Source of the DNA: Torymus aiolomorphi
Taxonomy: Eukaryota > Arthropoda > Insecta > Hymenoptera > Torymidae
Length of the DNA: 64,000 bases
Reading direction: 5' to 3'
Assembly (NCBI GenBank): GCA_036365515.1
Contig: CM070873.1
Location: forward strand, 83,401,948 to 83,465,947
The notes below the pieces were generated by a model. The model did no database searches, was not told the DNA's origin, and saw only the letters and a list, made by a program, of their open reading frames with translations. The position numbers were made by a program, and so were the translations under genes. Position 1 is the stretch's first letter, and every line of letters begins with the position of its first letter. This document shows, in pieces, positions 38,601 to 50,718 of this stretch.

Positions 38601-39375
38601 ACAGACTATCTGTATTTATGAGAAAAAAAAAAATTTTGACAAAAAATTGTTTTTGCTGTTGAACAATAACAAGAGTAATGATGAACCAATCTTTATGAAA
38701 GTCTGTGCAAACATACCTTTTTTATATCTTTGAATTCAGTTTATTATATTATCATGAAAGTATAAGACGTACTCATATTTCAAAAATATATAGAAAATAG
38801 ATTAAACTGTTATAATCACTTACAATTTACGGAGAATTGTAACTAGTTTTCATCAGCATCACGAAAAAATATCGAAGCGTATGAAACATTATGAAATACT
38901 GTCAAAATTTGGATGTTTCATAACTTTTTATATTTTTTCGCGTCTTTTTCAAATTTTTATGGATTTTTGTATAGACTTTTCGTAGGATTAAATATAGTAA
39001 TTTATAACTTTTCATAAATATTTTTAGGATAAAACAATAATTTGTTAAAATAAAACAAAGCACAGTTCATTTATTGCGCATTGAAATTATGTATTGATTG
39101 TTTTCATAGATTTTTATTGATTTCGTTAGTTTTTTAGTTTTTCGTAGGATATAATTCTTTATAGATTTGCTTTTATGTAGTTTTTATAATAAACAATCAT
39201 TTTTAAAAAGTTTATTAATCAAATATGTAAAGAATAATTTATAAAACACTGAATATTTATAAAACACACGGAAAATATAGAAAAATATATGAAAATTTAC
39301 GATTTACTATGAAAAGTTATATAACGTGTTCCCATTTTGATAGTTTTTTTGTAGATTATTTCTATACTATTTTAA

Positions 39376-39458
<83 letters not shown>

Positions 39459-42400
39459 AATCTTTTTGAAAAATATTATTTAATATATCTTTATTTTCAT
39501 AAATCTTTATTCAGTATAATTAAATATTCTGTTATTTTTATTAATAATCAAAACTAATTATTTAAATGCATAAATATGTCTATATATCGTTGCTGTCAAT
39601 ACACTTTCGTTTATCAACATCAGCATCATTTAATATATTAGCTGATTCTCCGCAATGAAAATGATATACTTGTAGAATACAAGTGTTAAATTATTAACCA
39701 ACAACAGCAAAGAAAGAGAGAGAAGTTCCAAAAAGGGTGATGAGAGAAAAGATTAGTTCGCTGGTACGGATGAAAACTATCCCACATGAATATTGACCAC
39801 GAACAGAATCTCACCTAGAAAAAGCCACGCAAACTATCCTCCACCAGCATTCGCCAAGAAAAGAATCCCATCTACAAAAGTGCCACGAAAACTATCCCGC
39901 ATCAATTTTCGCCACGAAAAGAATCTCACCTACAAAAACGCTACGAAAACTATCCCTCTCAAAAAGGTACCAGCGAAAAGTATCCCGCATCGATATTCGC
40001 CACGAAAAGAATCTTGTCTAAAAAAAACGCCACAAAAAGAATCTCAGCTACAAAAACGCCGCGAAAACTATCCCGCTTAAAAATGTGTCCGCGAAAAACT
40101 ATCTCGCATCAATATTCGCCACGGAAAGACTCTCACCTATAGAAAACGGTACAAAGACTATCCCGCATCAATATTAGCCACGAAAAGAATGTCAACAATG
40201 AAAAACGCCACGAAAACTATCACGCATAAAAAAGAAACGCAAAACTCATACTTAAATCAAAAAATCTACTTTTTCAAACATATGTATAAAAAAACCGGTT
40301 AAAGCACCTAATTCCCGTTATAATTATGGTTCTGAATTTTTATTCATAGAAAAAAACCTGCTAAAATCAAGAAAATAATCGGAAATAGAGCGGTTTGCTT
40401 TCAAGGAATTTTTATAGAACATCAAAAGGTGATAAACAAAATTCCAAATACACTGTTTTTGTGTAGAATTTTTAGGGGAATCTGAATGAGCACTCAGAAA
40501 AAAATCTAAGAAATAAGTAAATGTTGGAATATCAAAGAAAATTGTAGAAAACACTAAAAAATCGCTAAAAACTGGTTAAAAAAGACTCTACCGCTTTTTC
40601 TACCATAATATACCTTTATATTATAGCGCGGAATATATTAACATAAGGCGGTCTTACACCTATAGGCCTTTCTGGCCAAAATTACCTAAAATAATGATAA
40701 ATAATATTATTATAATAAAATAATGAAAATATATTGTAAATATAACTTATTTTGAATAAAATGAGCCAAGGCAGAGGTCCTTAAACTCATTTTATCCTCA
40801 GTTATATCATTTTCAAGAAAAAAAGTTTGTTGTAACTTTTCTCTGAGACCGCATGATGGATTTTCATGGGACAAAGTGCAAATTGTTCGTAATTTATGTA
40901 GTTATGGATCTAAAAGTTGCAATTTTAAGGTTTTTATGTATAAGTATTTTTTTCATGGCCAAAATTGATTTTTTTGCAATAATTTTTTCCATTTTTTGGA
41001 ATTTTTAGGGGATTTTGCCATGAAAAAAATACTTATACATAAAAACCTTTAAATTGCAACTCATAGGCCCATAATTACATAAATTAGGAACAATTTGCAC
41101 TTTATCCCATGGAAATCCATAATGCGGCTTCAGAGAAAAGTTTCAACAAACTTTTTTTCTTGAAAATGCTATAACTGAGGATAAAATGAATTTAAGGACC
41201 TCTAGCTTGGCTCATTTTATTCAAATTAAGTTTTATTTACTATATATTTTTATTATTTTATTATAATAAAATTTGTTATCTTTTTTTTAGATAATTTTGG
41301 TCAGAAAGGCCTATAGGTGTAAGATCGCTTTAAAGTACATACTTTTAACAGTGCTTTGACAAATTTTGGTGACAAAAGAAGTGTATTTTTTGCTACGAAT
41401 TTTTCCAAAAAATCGCTTGTTTTCTAATTTGTCGGCTTTTCACAAAATTTCCAAATTTTTTTTTAGGGTGGGATCGTGTCCAGTGGTAAATTTGAGATTG
41501 GAAATAACATCTTGGGTTTTTTTTAAGCTATGAAGCCGAGAAAGCAAAAAATATGCAAAAAATCGTTTTTTCTTGTGTTTATTTTTTAAATGAAATTGAA
41601 ATCGCGCTTTGTATAAACGGGAATATAATATTATGATGAAAAGAGTAAATTTGTTTTACTCACTGTTTTCACTAAGTAGTTCATTTTTTTTACTACTGTC
41701 ATTTTATTGTACTATATGTCGGTATACATACACCTCCCCTTTCATAAGACTATAAAAATCAAATACTAAAATTCTTATGGCCCTCATGCGGCAATTCGCA
41801 CGTGGTTAGTACTAGACGTGATGCGTGATGCTTTATCCGCGATTTAATGCCGACTTCGGATTAATTATACTTTTTTATTTAAAGAAGGGAGAATATTTTC
41901 AGCGCGCGCAGCGCGCAAGCTTTTCTAGTATAGAATGTAATAAGTATGATATAAATATCACAGCTTAGTTAATATTACAGGCACACTAAAACGGGTGGAG
42001 TGAAATGGATAAAATAAAAATTAATTGGTTTTAATCCGGAATTGTGCTCCGGAATTTTCGAATTAAAACGAATAAAAAATTTTTTTGTCGATTGATACGG
42101 ATTATTTTGAGATTGACGTTATCATAATGCAGAGTAAACTCATAAAACCTGGAAAAAGATAGTCGCATGGGTTGAATTTTGTATCTAATAAACATTTTAT
42201 TTTAATACTATCAGCGCAGATTTAATTTATATCAAACGAAAATTTTCCTCCATACAAATCAATCCACATTCATGGAGACATTAATCCTTTTTCAAAATTT
42301 TGGATAGAATGGGATTTTTTATGTGGATTATAACAACCAATCCGAAACAATTCATAATTCAATACGTTTCAAACCTTTCCCATTCAATAGTATTCTGGAT

Positions 42401-45400
42401 ATCAACTACTAATCCGAATCAATTATATTCAGTGGTTCAATGCAGAAATACCAAATACTAAATTCCACTAGAAATACCCTGAAAATCGAGGGATAAAATC
42501 TGATTTTACGCACATGGCAAAAAAACTTGAAAAACTTTTTTTAAGTAATTTATATAAAATATAAGTATATCCCTATTAGAACCGAAACGTTTAAAAACGT
42601 TTTTAAAACGTTCTTTGAAATATTTTATAACGTTTTTAAAAAAACGTTTTAAAACAGTTTTAAACACGTAGATAATGTCCGCTTTTTAAAGCATTCGTAC
42701 GTTTTTAAAACGTTTTAAGGATGTCTAAAAAATATCAAAAACATTTTAAAACTTTTCAAACCTTTTAAAAAAGTTTGTAGAATGTTTGTATAATCTACAA
42801 GGTATGTTTGAAATAAATTTTTTCGTGTTTAAAATGTTTTAAAAACGTGCTAAAATTTTTCGAAACGCATTTCGTAATACAACTATGATCGATAGGTGGC
42901 GCACGACAGTACATGGGTAAAAATGTTTGGTTCAGATTATAAGTCAAAGTCAGGGAATAAGGATGGGTAGGTGGGGAAGGCGGCGATCGAAGTTTGATGC
43001 TCTCATTTTAAATTTCCTTTTTTTTATTAACAATGTCTTTATAGACGTTTCAAAAACGTTTTATAGTACATTTCGACACGGGTGCGGAAGGTGATTATTT
43101 AGCTCATGTGACGTTTTTCGCACGAGCGAAGCGAGTGAGAAAAGTCACATGAGCTAAAAATCTTCTTACGCACCAGTTTCGAACCGTATTTTATACCACG
43201 AGAGCCGAATAATCATATTAAAGTTATGATTTTCAGGTTAGAGTGGTATAAAAAACGTTAATCATTTTGTATTCACTACTTTCTTTATAATGGTTCAAAA
43301 ACGTTTTTAAAATGTTTTTTAAACGTAACTGCAAAGGTCCAGGATCAGTTTGTCAAGTTTGGGCAACGTCATAAAAACGTTTTTGACACGTTTCCTAAAA
43401 CTAAGAACTATAGAATTAGCTACATCATATTAACGTTTTAAAATGTTTTAAAGACATTTTCTAGACGTTCTTAAAACGTTTTAAAAACGTGTGACTGCTT
43501 TAAAAAGCGGTCATTATCTGCGTTTTAAAAACGTTTTTAAAACGGTTTTTCAAAAATGTTACAAAGTATTTCAAACCACATTTTAAAAACGTTTTTTAAA
43601 CGTTATGTTTTATTAGGGATTTATTGACAGATAAATTCTCAAACCACTGGAGACAGCATTGCCGCGGATCTAGGGAGTAAACATTTTTTAATTTAATAGT
43701 CTGTTTTTTATTGTTAATATGTATAAGACGCATCTGGGCCAGCGCGCGCGATATGCTATAAACATATATATTATATAATAGTTATGCTTACATAGAATAT
43801 TCGCTGATTTTCGCTCACTGTGAATCGGTCGAATGGTCTCGGAAATATTTACAATGCAAACAGCATACTTTTTTTACGGGCATTGTTTATAGTGCTATTA
43901 TTTAACAATGGTAAAGTAAAATCAATAAAAAATTTTTTTCTTATACTTTAAAAATGTATTAATAAACCTTAAAATATCGAACCTATATCTCTGTAGAAAA
44001 TGAATACGCCAGAACAATGAGAGACAGCAATCGTCAATTGAGTGTGCACAAAGTATATTATAATATATTATAATATTGCCTATCTTAGGGTATCCCAGAA
44101 AAGAATGAAAGAAAAGAAGAACAATATGAAATAATGAAACTAGAAGAAATTGCCTCCATTTCGTTTTTTTGGAAAATTTTTTTGGAGGATGTGCACCGAG
44201 ATACGACGGTTCAACATACAATTTAAAATTTTGAAATTTATATGGATTTTATTTGAATAAAAATTTGCTAATTTTTATGTCATTCTTAACTGGTTGGTTA
44301 ACTGGGCTTTGTAGCATATATGCACAAATGAGTATCGTGACAATTTTGCTTATATATCCGTCGCGAATTTTATGAAAAATCTGAAAAAATTCATAGTTGT
44401 TCGTAATCTCAACGGATTCTTTCAAAATTTTTTCAAAAAATTCAAATTGTCTTAATTTGTTTAAAAAAATATTGTTTAAACAATAATGCACAAATTTGGG
44501 CCTGGCAACATCTGAATATGTTAAAAGGATCCCTTTTCCAATATGATTCCCCAAAAAAACCTAATGCGAATATTATTTCTAACGGATTCGACGTATAGCT
44601 ACGGACTAATATATTGATGCGAGATTAATTCTTTTCGTGGCGAACATTGATGGGGGATAGTTTTCGTGGCGTTTTTTAGCTAAGATTCTTTTCGTGGCGA
44701 ATAGTTTTCGCGGACATATTTTTAAGCGGGATAGTTTTCGTGGCGTTTTTGTAGGTGGGATTCTTTTCGTGTGAATATCCACACGGGATAGTTATCGCGG
44801 ACACCTTTTTAAGAGGAAAAATTTTCGTGGCGCTTTTGTAAGTGAGATTCTTTTCGTGGCGAACCTAGATGCGGGATAATTTTCGTGGCACTTTTGTAGA
44901 TGGGATTCTTTTCGTGGCGAATGGGATAGTTTTCGTGGCATTTTTGGGCGGGATAGTCTTCGTCGGCACCGGCGAGTTGATCTTCTCTTGTTATCATTTG
45001 ACAACAAAAAAGGACATTTTCAGAATAAAAGATTTTTCAATGACCAAGCATCGTTTCAATGATCAACTTAATACATAAAGTCGGTACCAAAATTGATATT
45101 ATTATAAAAAGAAATAAATCGGATTATAAAAACTTAAGGGTATCTCCTAAGTTTACGGTAAAAATTTAAGTTTGTTTTTTCGTTAATGCAATAATGAATT
45201 AAATTTGAAAAGTCCCTTAGTATAAAAAATACGTGCTACAAATAAATAAAGATTTTCTAATAGAACATTGTATGATGTAGTTATTAGAAAACAATAAATT
45301 TAAAAATTAAATTAAATGAGAAGACCTGCTACCGTGTAAGAAAAATAAATCCAGTGGTATAGATTGTCTGTATCCCATTTGTTCTGATTTGATTGTTCCG

Positions 45401-47395
45401 TGCGTTTAAAAACACAGATTAGCGGGTCAAATCCTTTTCGGTGAAATCCTACTTAAGCCAGAGGTACAATTTATAGCTCAATATATTCACTTACTAGCAT
45501 ATGTCCTTTTCCTGAGGGTAAAACAATGTAAGGATAAAGTTAATAATAGTAGCATCTTAAATTGACTTTAAACGTTATAAGATTATAAACAATATCAGTA
45601 TAATTTATATATACTTTTGTAAGGATACGATTGTGAAATATCTCCTAATCAGTTTTGAGATGCATTCACGGACTATTATATCTCTTGATTCGTTTGAAAG
45701 CGAATCTCTTTCATACTCAAAATTCTTTTGGCTCTTCCTCCCTTTGAGAAATTATTTTTATCCGATTCTAAATTTAACTCTTACGTGAATGTATTCGTGG
45801 CATTTCGTGAATATTTTTTTCAGCGAATAAGTTATTTATAAATGTCAGTCTGGGTATTAATATCTTCTAATGTGTTGTTTTATAAGGAAAATATATTCTG
45901 AAAATAAGGTTAAACTTTATCTACACAAATGTTTATAGTCATATGTCATGATTGGAAAGGTATATATAGAATTGTAATTGTAATTATACTATAAATGAAA
46001 ATATTCCCGAAAAAACTGCGTGTCACCGTTATTTACTATTTAATATGATGAACGTAGAAGGTTTTGCTCCTACAATAATATTTTGTTTAAATGTTTTTAA
46101 AAATTTTGTAAAATGACGTTTTTCTTTTTATTCTTGTTAATTATTTACGGAATACTCACTAGGTTCGACTATTAGTTCTAGATAAATGGATTTTTTTAGC
46201 GGGATTTTTTAAAAACGTAACAATAATTTTCAAGTTGAGAGAATGTTCCAAATCGTTTTGAAAAAACAGTAATTATATTTTAATAATAAAATTAAAGAGA
46301 GAAAAGGAAATCTTTTCCACAGCCGTGAGTTTTACTAATTCGAAGCTAATAAGCGCAGCTAGAAGGCGAAAAATATGCAAACGGAAACAAAGTGTCGATC
46401 TGCTCAATATAATTGTTACAGAAGTGCATGCCGAACATGCACTGTCGAGCGCGCACGGCACGACTGGAGCGCATCTCGACTATCCAGGGTGTTCGCACTG
46501 TCGAAGTCGTGGACACGTGCGACTGCTCGACCGGACACCCCTGCCGCCGGGATCCTTACTCGCAAACTCTCCACGTGGGGACTCCCTACCAAGTTGAAAT
46601 AGACGTGGGCGCCTGCGTCGGAACCTGCAAAAGTACGTCATCGAATTCCTCTATACTTTTAAGACAGCAAACACATTCACGAGCAATTCTCTCGTATTTT
46701 TCAGGAAATAGCTGCAAGCCATCGCGCAATACTTCCATCAGCGTTCGAGGACCAAATGGTGCGACACACTCTTTTTCTTTTCTCTTTTATCGAACAACTG
46801 ATATGCTCTCATTGTGCATTGCAGGTAACGAAGTTTATCAAATAATTGAAAAGTGCGTCTGTGCCGGAAGCTGTCACAGAATGGATCACATAGAAACTAT
46901 ACTTGACTTCAGTGGCGTTGAAATTAAGGAAACCATGAACATAGCAGATGCTAAACCGACTGTAAGGGTGCGTATAATCAAGATTACAATATAAGCAAGT
47001 TTCGACAATAAATATGTAGCTTGGCTTTTGATCTAGAATTAGAATGAACATTGTTAATAGATACACATGCTTCACTTTTTATAGCACATCAATGTGGGCC
47101 AGTGCGTTGGATCGTGTTTTAACAATGGGACAGAAACGTGCCTTTTACGAGACAAGAAGAATCCTAGAAAATGTCTGGCTGGTCTCTTCTCAGGGAGTCA
47201 AACTTGCACCCCGGCAAAGTTCAAAGTTCACGATTACAGGTACATTTGATAGTTTACATCAAAACATCTACACAACACAATTCAAAATCTAGAACTGCAC
47301 TCTTCTGTTTACATATGCTATATATCTTTGTTTGCAGAACTCGACGCGGGATGAAAAGAGAGATTATTCAAATAACCCAATGTGCGTGTGTTTAG
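35683..47395 (+). CDS. Secreted protein with three tandem cystine-knot-like units
   Basis: Eight exons: 35683-35764, 35977-36081, 36916-37019, 46422-46632, 46705-46758, 46825-46967, 47085-47239 and 47338-47395 (TAG). GT/AG at every junction, phases consistent, 303 residues. Residues 1-27 form a signal peptide (basic start, hydrophobic IGIIILISLGNLYG). The rest repeats one cysteine plan three times: a leading Cys, a (D/N)(V/A)GxC-x-x-x-C core, a further Cys, then a closing C-x-C. Unit 1: C50/C51, DAGYCKSFC (C76, C80), C99/C105, C130-C132. Unit 2: C138, DVGACVGTC (C162, C166), C171, C196-C198. Unit 3: C202, NVGQCVGSC (C240, C244), C252/C263/C274, C300-C302. This is the CTCK/cystine-knot plan seen in DAN, bursicon and von Willebrand C-terminal domains; I cannot assign a named family. 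Intron 3 is 9.4 kb; AATAAA lies at 47455. It would act outside the cell, possibly as a ligand or ligand-binding protein. Confidence 0.82.
39379..39453. repeat. (CT)n microsatellite
   Basis: About 75 bp of uninterrupted CT dinucleotides. Confidence 0.98.
40644..41332. mobile_element. 689-bp palindromic element
   Basis: AAGGCGGTCTTACACCTATAGGCC on the left is mirrored by GGCCTATAGGTGTAAGATCGCTT on the right. The arms run nearly to the centre, with TATGTATAAGTATTTTTTTCATGG and its complement around 40940/41020. It lies inside the larger foldback. Confidence 0.8.
42571..43618 (-). mobile_element. ACGTTTT-rich terminal-inverted-repeat element, copy B
   Basis: Starts CCCTATTAGAACCG and ends CGTTATGTTTTATTAGGG, so it is reversed relative to copy A at 3636-4393. 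It is about 290 bp longer. Part of the extra length is a hairpin with GCTCATGTGACGTTTTTCGC, GAGCGAAGCGAGTG and the complementary AAAAGTCACATGAGC near 43095-43160, absent from copy A. Confidence 0.8.
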
Positions 47396-47454
47396 GTTGA
47401 CCGATGTGATTAGACAATAGATTATATAATGATATTAATGAAATGTAGTATATA

Positions 47455-47460
47455 AATAAA
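47455..47460 (+). promoter_or_regulatory. Polyadenylation signal AATAAA of the cystine-knot gene
   Basis: AATAAA 60 bases after the TAG stop at 47393-47395. Confidence 0.6.
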
Positions 47461-47758
47461 TGTACGAATGCTTTTTGAGAAGCCGTAGTTTTGAGAATGC
47501 CGGAAATTCTATAAGCTCATGAACGAGAATAGAAGCGTTGAAGGCAAAGTTCACGGTCCGAATTCCGTCGCGTGAATGAGCGCATCGAATCGAGGCATCA
47601 CGAGCAGGAAATGAGTAGGTAGGTATCGCGCGGATTTTCGCGCTCTCGGGTCGCGGCAATGGTGTTTTTTTTTTCTTTCGGAGACCAAGACGTAGAGCGG
47701 AGTCGAGAGATGATCGGGCACTAGGCTCGTTTAGGGCAATTGGCGAGGCGCTGCGCAG

Positions 47759-47766
47759 TATATAAG
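47759..47766 (+). promoter_or_regulatory. TATA-like motif TATATAAG in a GC-rich block
   Basis: TATATAAGG stands in an otherwise GC-rich context, with GTTAGTCG about 10 bases downstream. It could be the core promoter of an unannotated transcript or a distal promoter of the BMP-like gene, 3.9 kb before its ATG. Weak evidence. Confidence 0.25.
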
Positions 47767-49042
47767 GCCTCTCGTTAGTCGAAGGAAGCCGTAAACTGGC
47801 CAATTGCTCTCTCCCCCGATGCCTCTCGACTCTATTGCACGCTGTGCGCTGCCACGAATCTCCAGCAAACTACTTATGAGCTCTTTCAGTTAATCCTTGA
47901 TCCAGCGCCGCAGTATTTTCTTCCGACGCTCTTTCAATGCCGGGCTTAGCTAAATCAGTCGAGCACTAACTCGGCAACTTTCTGGAATTACGCATTGCTG
48001 ACAGAATGGAAATTACGGTGTTTTCCACGCATGCAAACTTGAATAAAGCAGCGGCAGTTTCGTCTGCAGCATTATCGGAATGAATATTAAAAATATTTTC
48101 GACGTAATTCTGGACTTTTGCGTGAAAAGGGCGATTCCTCTTGGTGCGATCGGTCTCGCGAGGACCCCGCGAGGTCTATAAAAAATATTCGGGACTAAGC
48201 CGGGAGGCGCGTGAGACATTCTTTCGAAATAACCTGTAGAGGAATGAGATTGAAGAAGGAGGTGCAGCGAGAAATTAATCACGGGCCAAATTTAACGGGC
48301 GCGGCGGCGCATTCTTTCGGCGCGGAAAAGTGCAGTTCGTCGACCGAGATAGCCCCGCGATGCGACACATAAAAAACACATCGAACAACACGCGAACGTG
48401 CGAATAGGAAGCTAAGAGATCGCGCACAAGACTCGTCATCGGTCGAGAGAAAAGGCGCGAGTCCGCCTGGGTGGAACCGCAGTGGCGCCGTGGCGCCAAG
48501 CCCGACTCGTATTTTCGTACCAAAAGTCCAAATACTTACTCCGACATTGAGCGAACTGGCTGAGTGTGCACACGAGCGCGATGAAAAATGCACCCACTTT
48601 CAGCCCTCTTTGCTGTACGCTATTCGCCTTTCTACGAGGAATCCCTTTCCATCTACCTTCGGCTTAGGTTTTGGTACCAGCATGCTTAATGCGCACACTT
48701 TTATACAGTCGCGTGGAATTCTAAAATAGTTTGGCGTTTTACATAATATATACCGAGAATGTTCACTCGATATCGATCATATTTCCTTTTCCCCGAATAT
48801 TGTTATGATTCTCTTCTACTTTAGCGCTCGGAAATAGAATTCTGAATAACGACACATAAATTGAATAATTTTATTTCCGAGCAAGTAGTGGATTCTGTGT
48901 AAAATAGATTCGCACACGCGAAAATCTATTTTTTGCAAGGAAATATAATGACCTGTGTATATTTTAAAGTCAAGGTAAAGATAATTTTATTAAGAAAATC
49001 ATTCGTTCTGTCTTAGATAAGTGTGTAAGGGTAGACGAGGGC

Positions 49043-49672
49043 TTAAGGTGGCCCTTTCCGGGTTTTCCGAGTGAATTTTAAAATTTATTAATATGATTTT
49101 TTCGCATACTGTAATATAAGTAAAGGTATAATTGGAATGAAGGAAACTTCAAGTAACGAATAAATTTCGTTTTTTTTTTTGTAGCAAAATTCAACTTCTC
49201 TTAAAGTAAATACATCCACCTAAACAAAAATTCAATAAAACACTGGAATCTTTTTCAATTATTATCCGATTTTAATTTGTATAAGTTCTTATTTTGTTCC
49301 TTGTTCAAGGGGAGGTGCTAATATAAAAAATAAAAAATTATCAAAACCTCCTAGCTGCATCCAATTGTTTATAAGGATGTGCGTGTTTTTATAAACAAAA
49401 GGATGTAACTTTGCAGGTATTGATGTGAACAAGGAACAAAATGAGACCTTACAAATTAAAATCGAATAATAATTGAAAAAGATTCTAGTGTTTTATTGAA
49501 TTTTTGTTTAGGTGGATGTATTTAATTTAAGAGAAGTTGAATTTTGTTACAAAAAATGTTATTCTTTATACTTGAAGTTTCCTTCATACATTTACTTATA
49601 TTACAGCATGCGAAAAAATCATATTAATAAATCTTAAAATTCACTCTGAAAACCCGGGAAAGGGCACCTTAA
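49043..49672. mobile_element. TTAA-flanked palindrome, GGTGGCCCTTTCC termini
   Basis: TTAA at 49043-49046, then GGTGGCCCTTTCCGGGTTTTC; the right end is AAACCCGGGAAAGGGCACC, then TTAA at 49669-49672. The arms (ATTAATATGATTTTTTCGCA, AATACATCCACCTAAAC and complements) extend to the middle near 49350. Its right TTAA is also the left TTAA of the next element. Confidence 0.85.
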
Positions 49673-50205
49673 GGACGTTCTCCGGCTCAACGTCATCAAC
49701 ATCGCAAAAATTGTGATCTAAAAATATTATTTATAATGGAAACCCTTCACGAGTCTCTATACACTACTCTAAAAATAATAAAAAATGACGGTGTAAGAAA
49801 AAAGGTATCAATATGATATTTGAAATAAATATCATTTACACCGTGTGACTACATATAGATATACAAATAACATGGTAGTTTTTCTTTATGTTGCTATGTC
49901 TCTGAAATTAATACCGCTTGCCATAATGAAAATTATACCATATTATTCATCTTAATTTCTAGTTTTATGCCTAACGATTAAGAAAAAAATCACAAAGAAA
50001 ACTTTTTTACAGTAAATCAAAATGTATTTTTCAAACGAGCTTAGATAGGGATCCCATCGCTCGAACTTTGAAGTCAAATATTTTTATTTTGAATACCGTT
50101 TTGGATGCCGGGCTTTGAAGCATTTACTAAGGACACTAAATAAAGCTTTCTTAACAAGTTACACAAAAATTACAAGAAATGTGATTTTTTGCAGAACGTC
50201 CTTAA
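49669..50205 (+). mobile_element. TTAA-type element with GGACGTTCT termini, copy 2
   Basis: TTAA (49669-49672), GGACGTTCTCCGGCTC at the left end and GCAGAACGTCC before TTAA (50202-50205) at the right. Close to 13589-14130 over its whole length, including the ACACTACTCTAAAAATAATA block. Both TTAA copies are intact here. Confidence 0.85.
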
Positions 50206-50279
50206 TTTAAAAGGTCCTTTCTTTCTTTTATCATGAAAGCAGAATTGAAAGTATATTTATATGCAAAATTTCGTATTCA

Positions 50280-50718
50280 ACTCAAGTTCTTTACAAAGCA
50301 CATGATTGAACCAAAGCTCACAATGTTCATTTTTTAATAGAGGAATAAAAAATTCTGAATAATGGTAGATTAAAACTTTTTGAAAAAAAATTTAAAAAAG
50401 AACGAAGAATTTGTCATTTTTGGTGATTTTTATGTGTTCTTTGATCTGAAAAAAATAGGTCACTTTATTGTCAAATTTTTACAGTTTTTTCTTTCTCACC
50501 AAAAACGACCGATTATTCGCTCTTTTTGTAATTTTTCGTAACAAAGTCTTCCTCTACCATAATTCAGAATTCCCTTTTTATTCCTCTATTGTAAAATGGC
50601 CACTTTGAGCTTTGGTTTAATCATTTGTTTTGAAAAGAACTTGAGTTAAAAGCCTGTTAAATATGAAATTTTACAGTTTCCAAAAAGTAAAAAGTTCCTG
50701 AGATTTGCTCACGCATGT
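50280..50718. mobile_element. Inverted-repeat element, copy 2
   Basis: Diverged relative of 1533-2205. Shared blocks are AAGTTCTTTACAAAGCACAT, AATAGAGGAATAAAAA and GTCTTCCTCTACCAT. The arms pair imperfectly around about 50490. Confidence 0.6.

Larger units (their letters stand above)
39720..45000. mobile_element. 5.2 kb foldback element with arrayed arms
   Basis: The left arm (about 39750-40235) is a tandem array of 29-30 bp units of the form GCCACGAAAA(C/G)TATCCCGCATC / GCCACGAAAAGAATCTCACC. The right arm (about 44625-44985) is the reverse complement (GATTCTTTTCGTGGCG, GGGATAGTTTTCGTGGC). The outer ends also match: AGATTAGTTCGCTGGTACGG on the left against the complement of CCGGCGAGTTGATCTTCTC on the right. 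The 4.4 kb between the arms contains two other inverted-repeat elements and no transposase frame. Confidence 0.72.
37020..46421 (+). other. 9.4 kb intron of the cystine-knot gene
   Basis: Flanking exons join in phase 0, so no further coding exon is required. Contents: a 5.2 kb foldback element (39720-45000) with two further elements inside (40644-41332, 42571-43618), and a CT microsatellite at 39379-39453. 37020-39370 and 45010-46420 are AT-rich with nothing I can name. Confidence 0.6.

Noticed and set aside
39793..40080. 95-codon frame with periodic PRK/ENYP-like peptide
   Set aside because: The periodicity comes from the 29-30 bp tandem units of the foldback arm; no start context or splice signal makes it a gene.
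39780..40235. CRISPR-like spacing of 29-30 bp units
   Set aside because: Units are contiguous and degenerate with no spacers, and the arm is mirrored at 44.6-45 kb in a eukaryotic intron.
47435..47803. 122-codon minus-strand open frame
   Set aside because: It lies in a GC-rich block where stop codons are rare; no domain, no splice support, and it overlaps a TATA-like motif on the other strand.
48279..48593. Overlapping minus-strand open frames of 82-104 codons
   Set aside because: Two overlapping frames of similar length in GC-rich sequence indicate chance; no similarity recognised.
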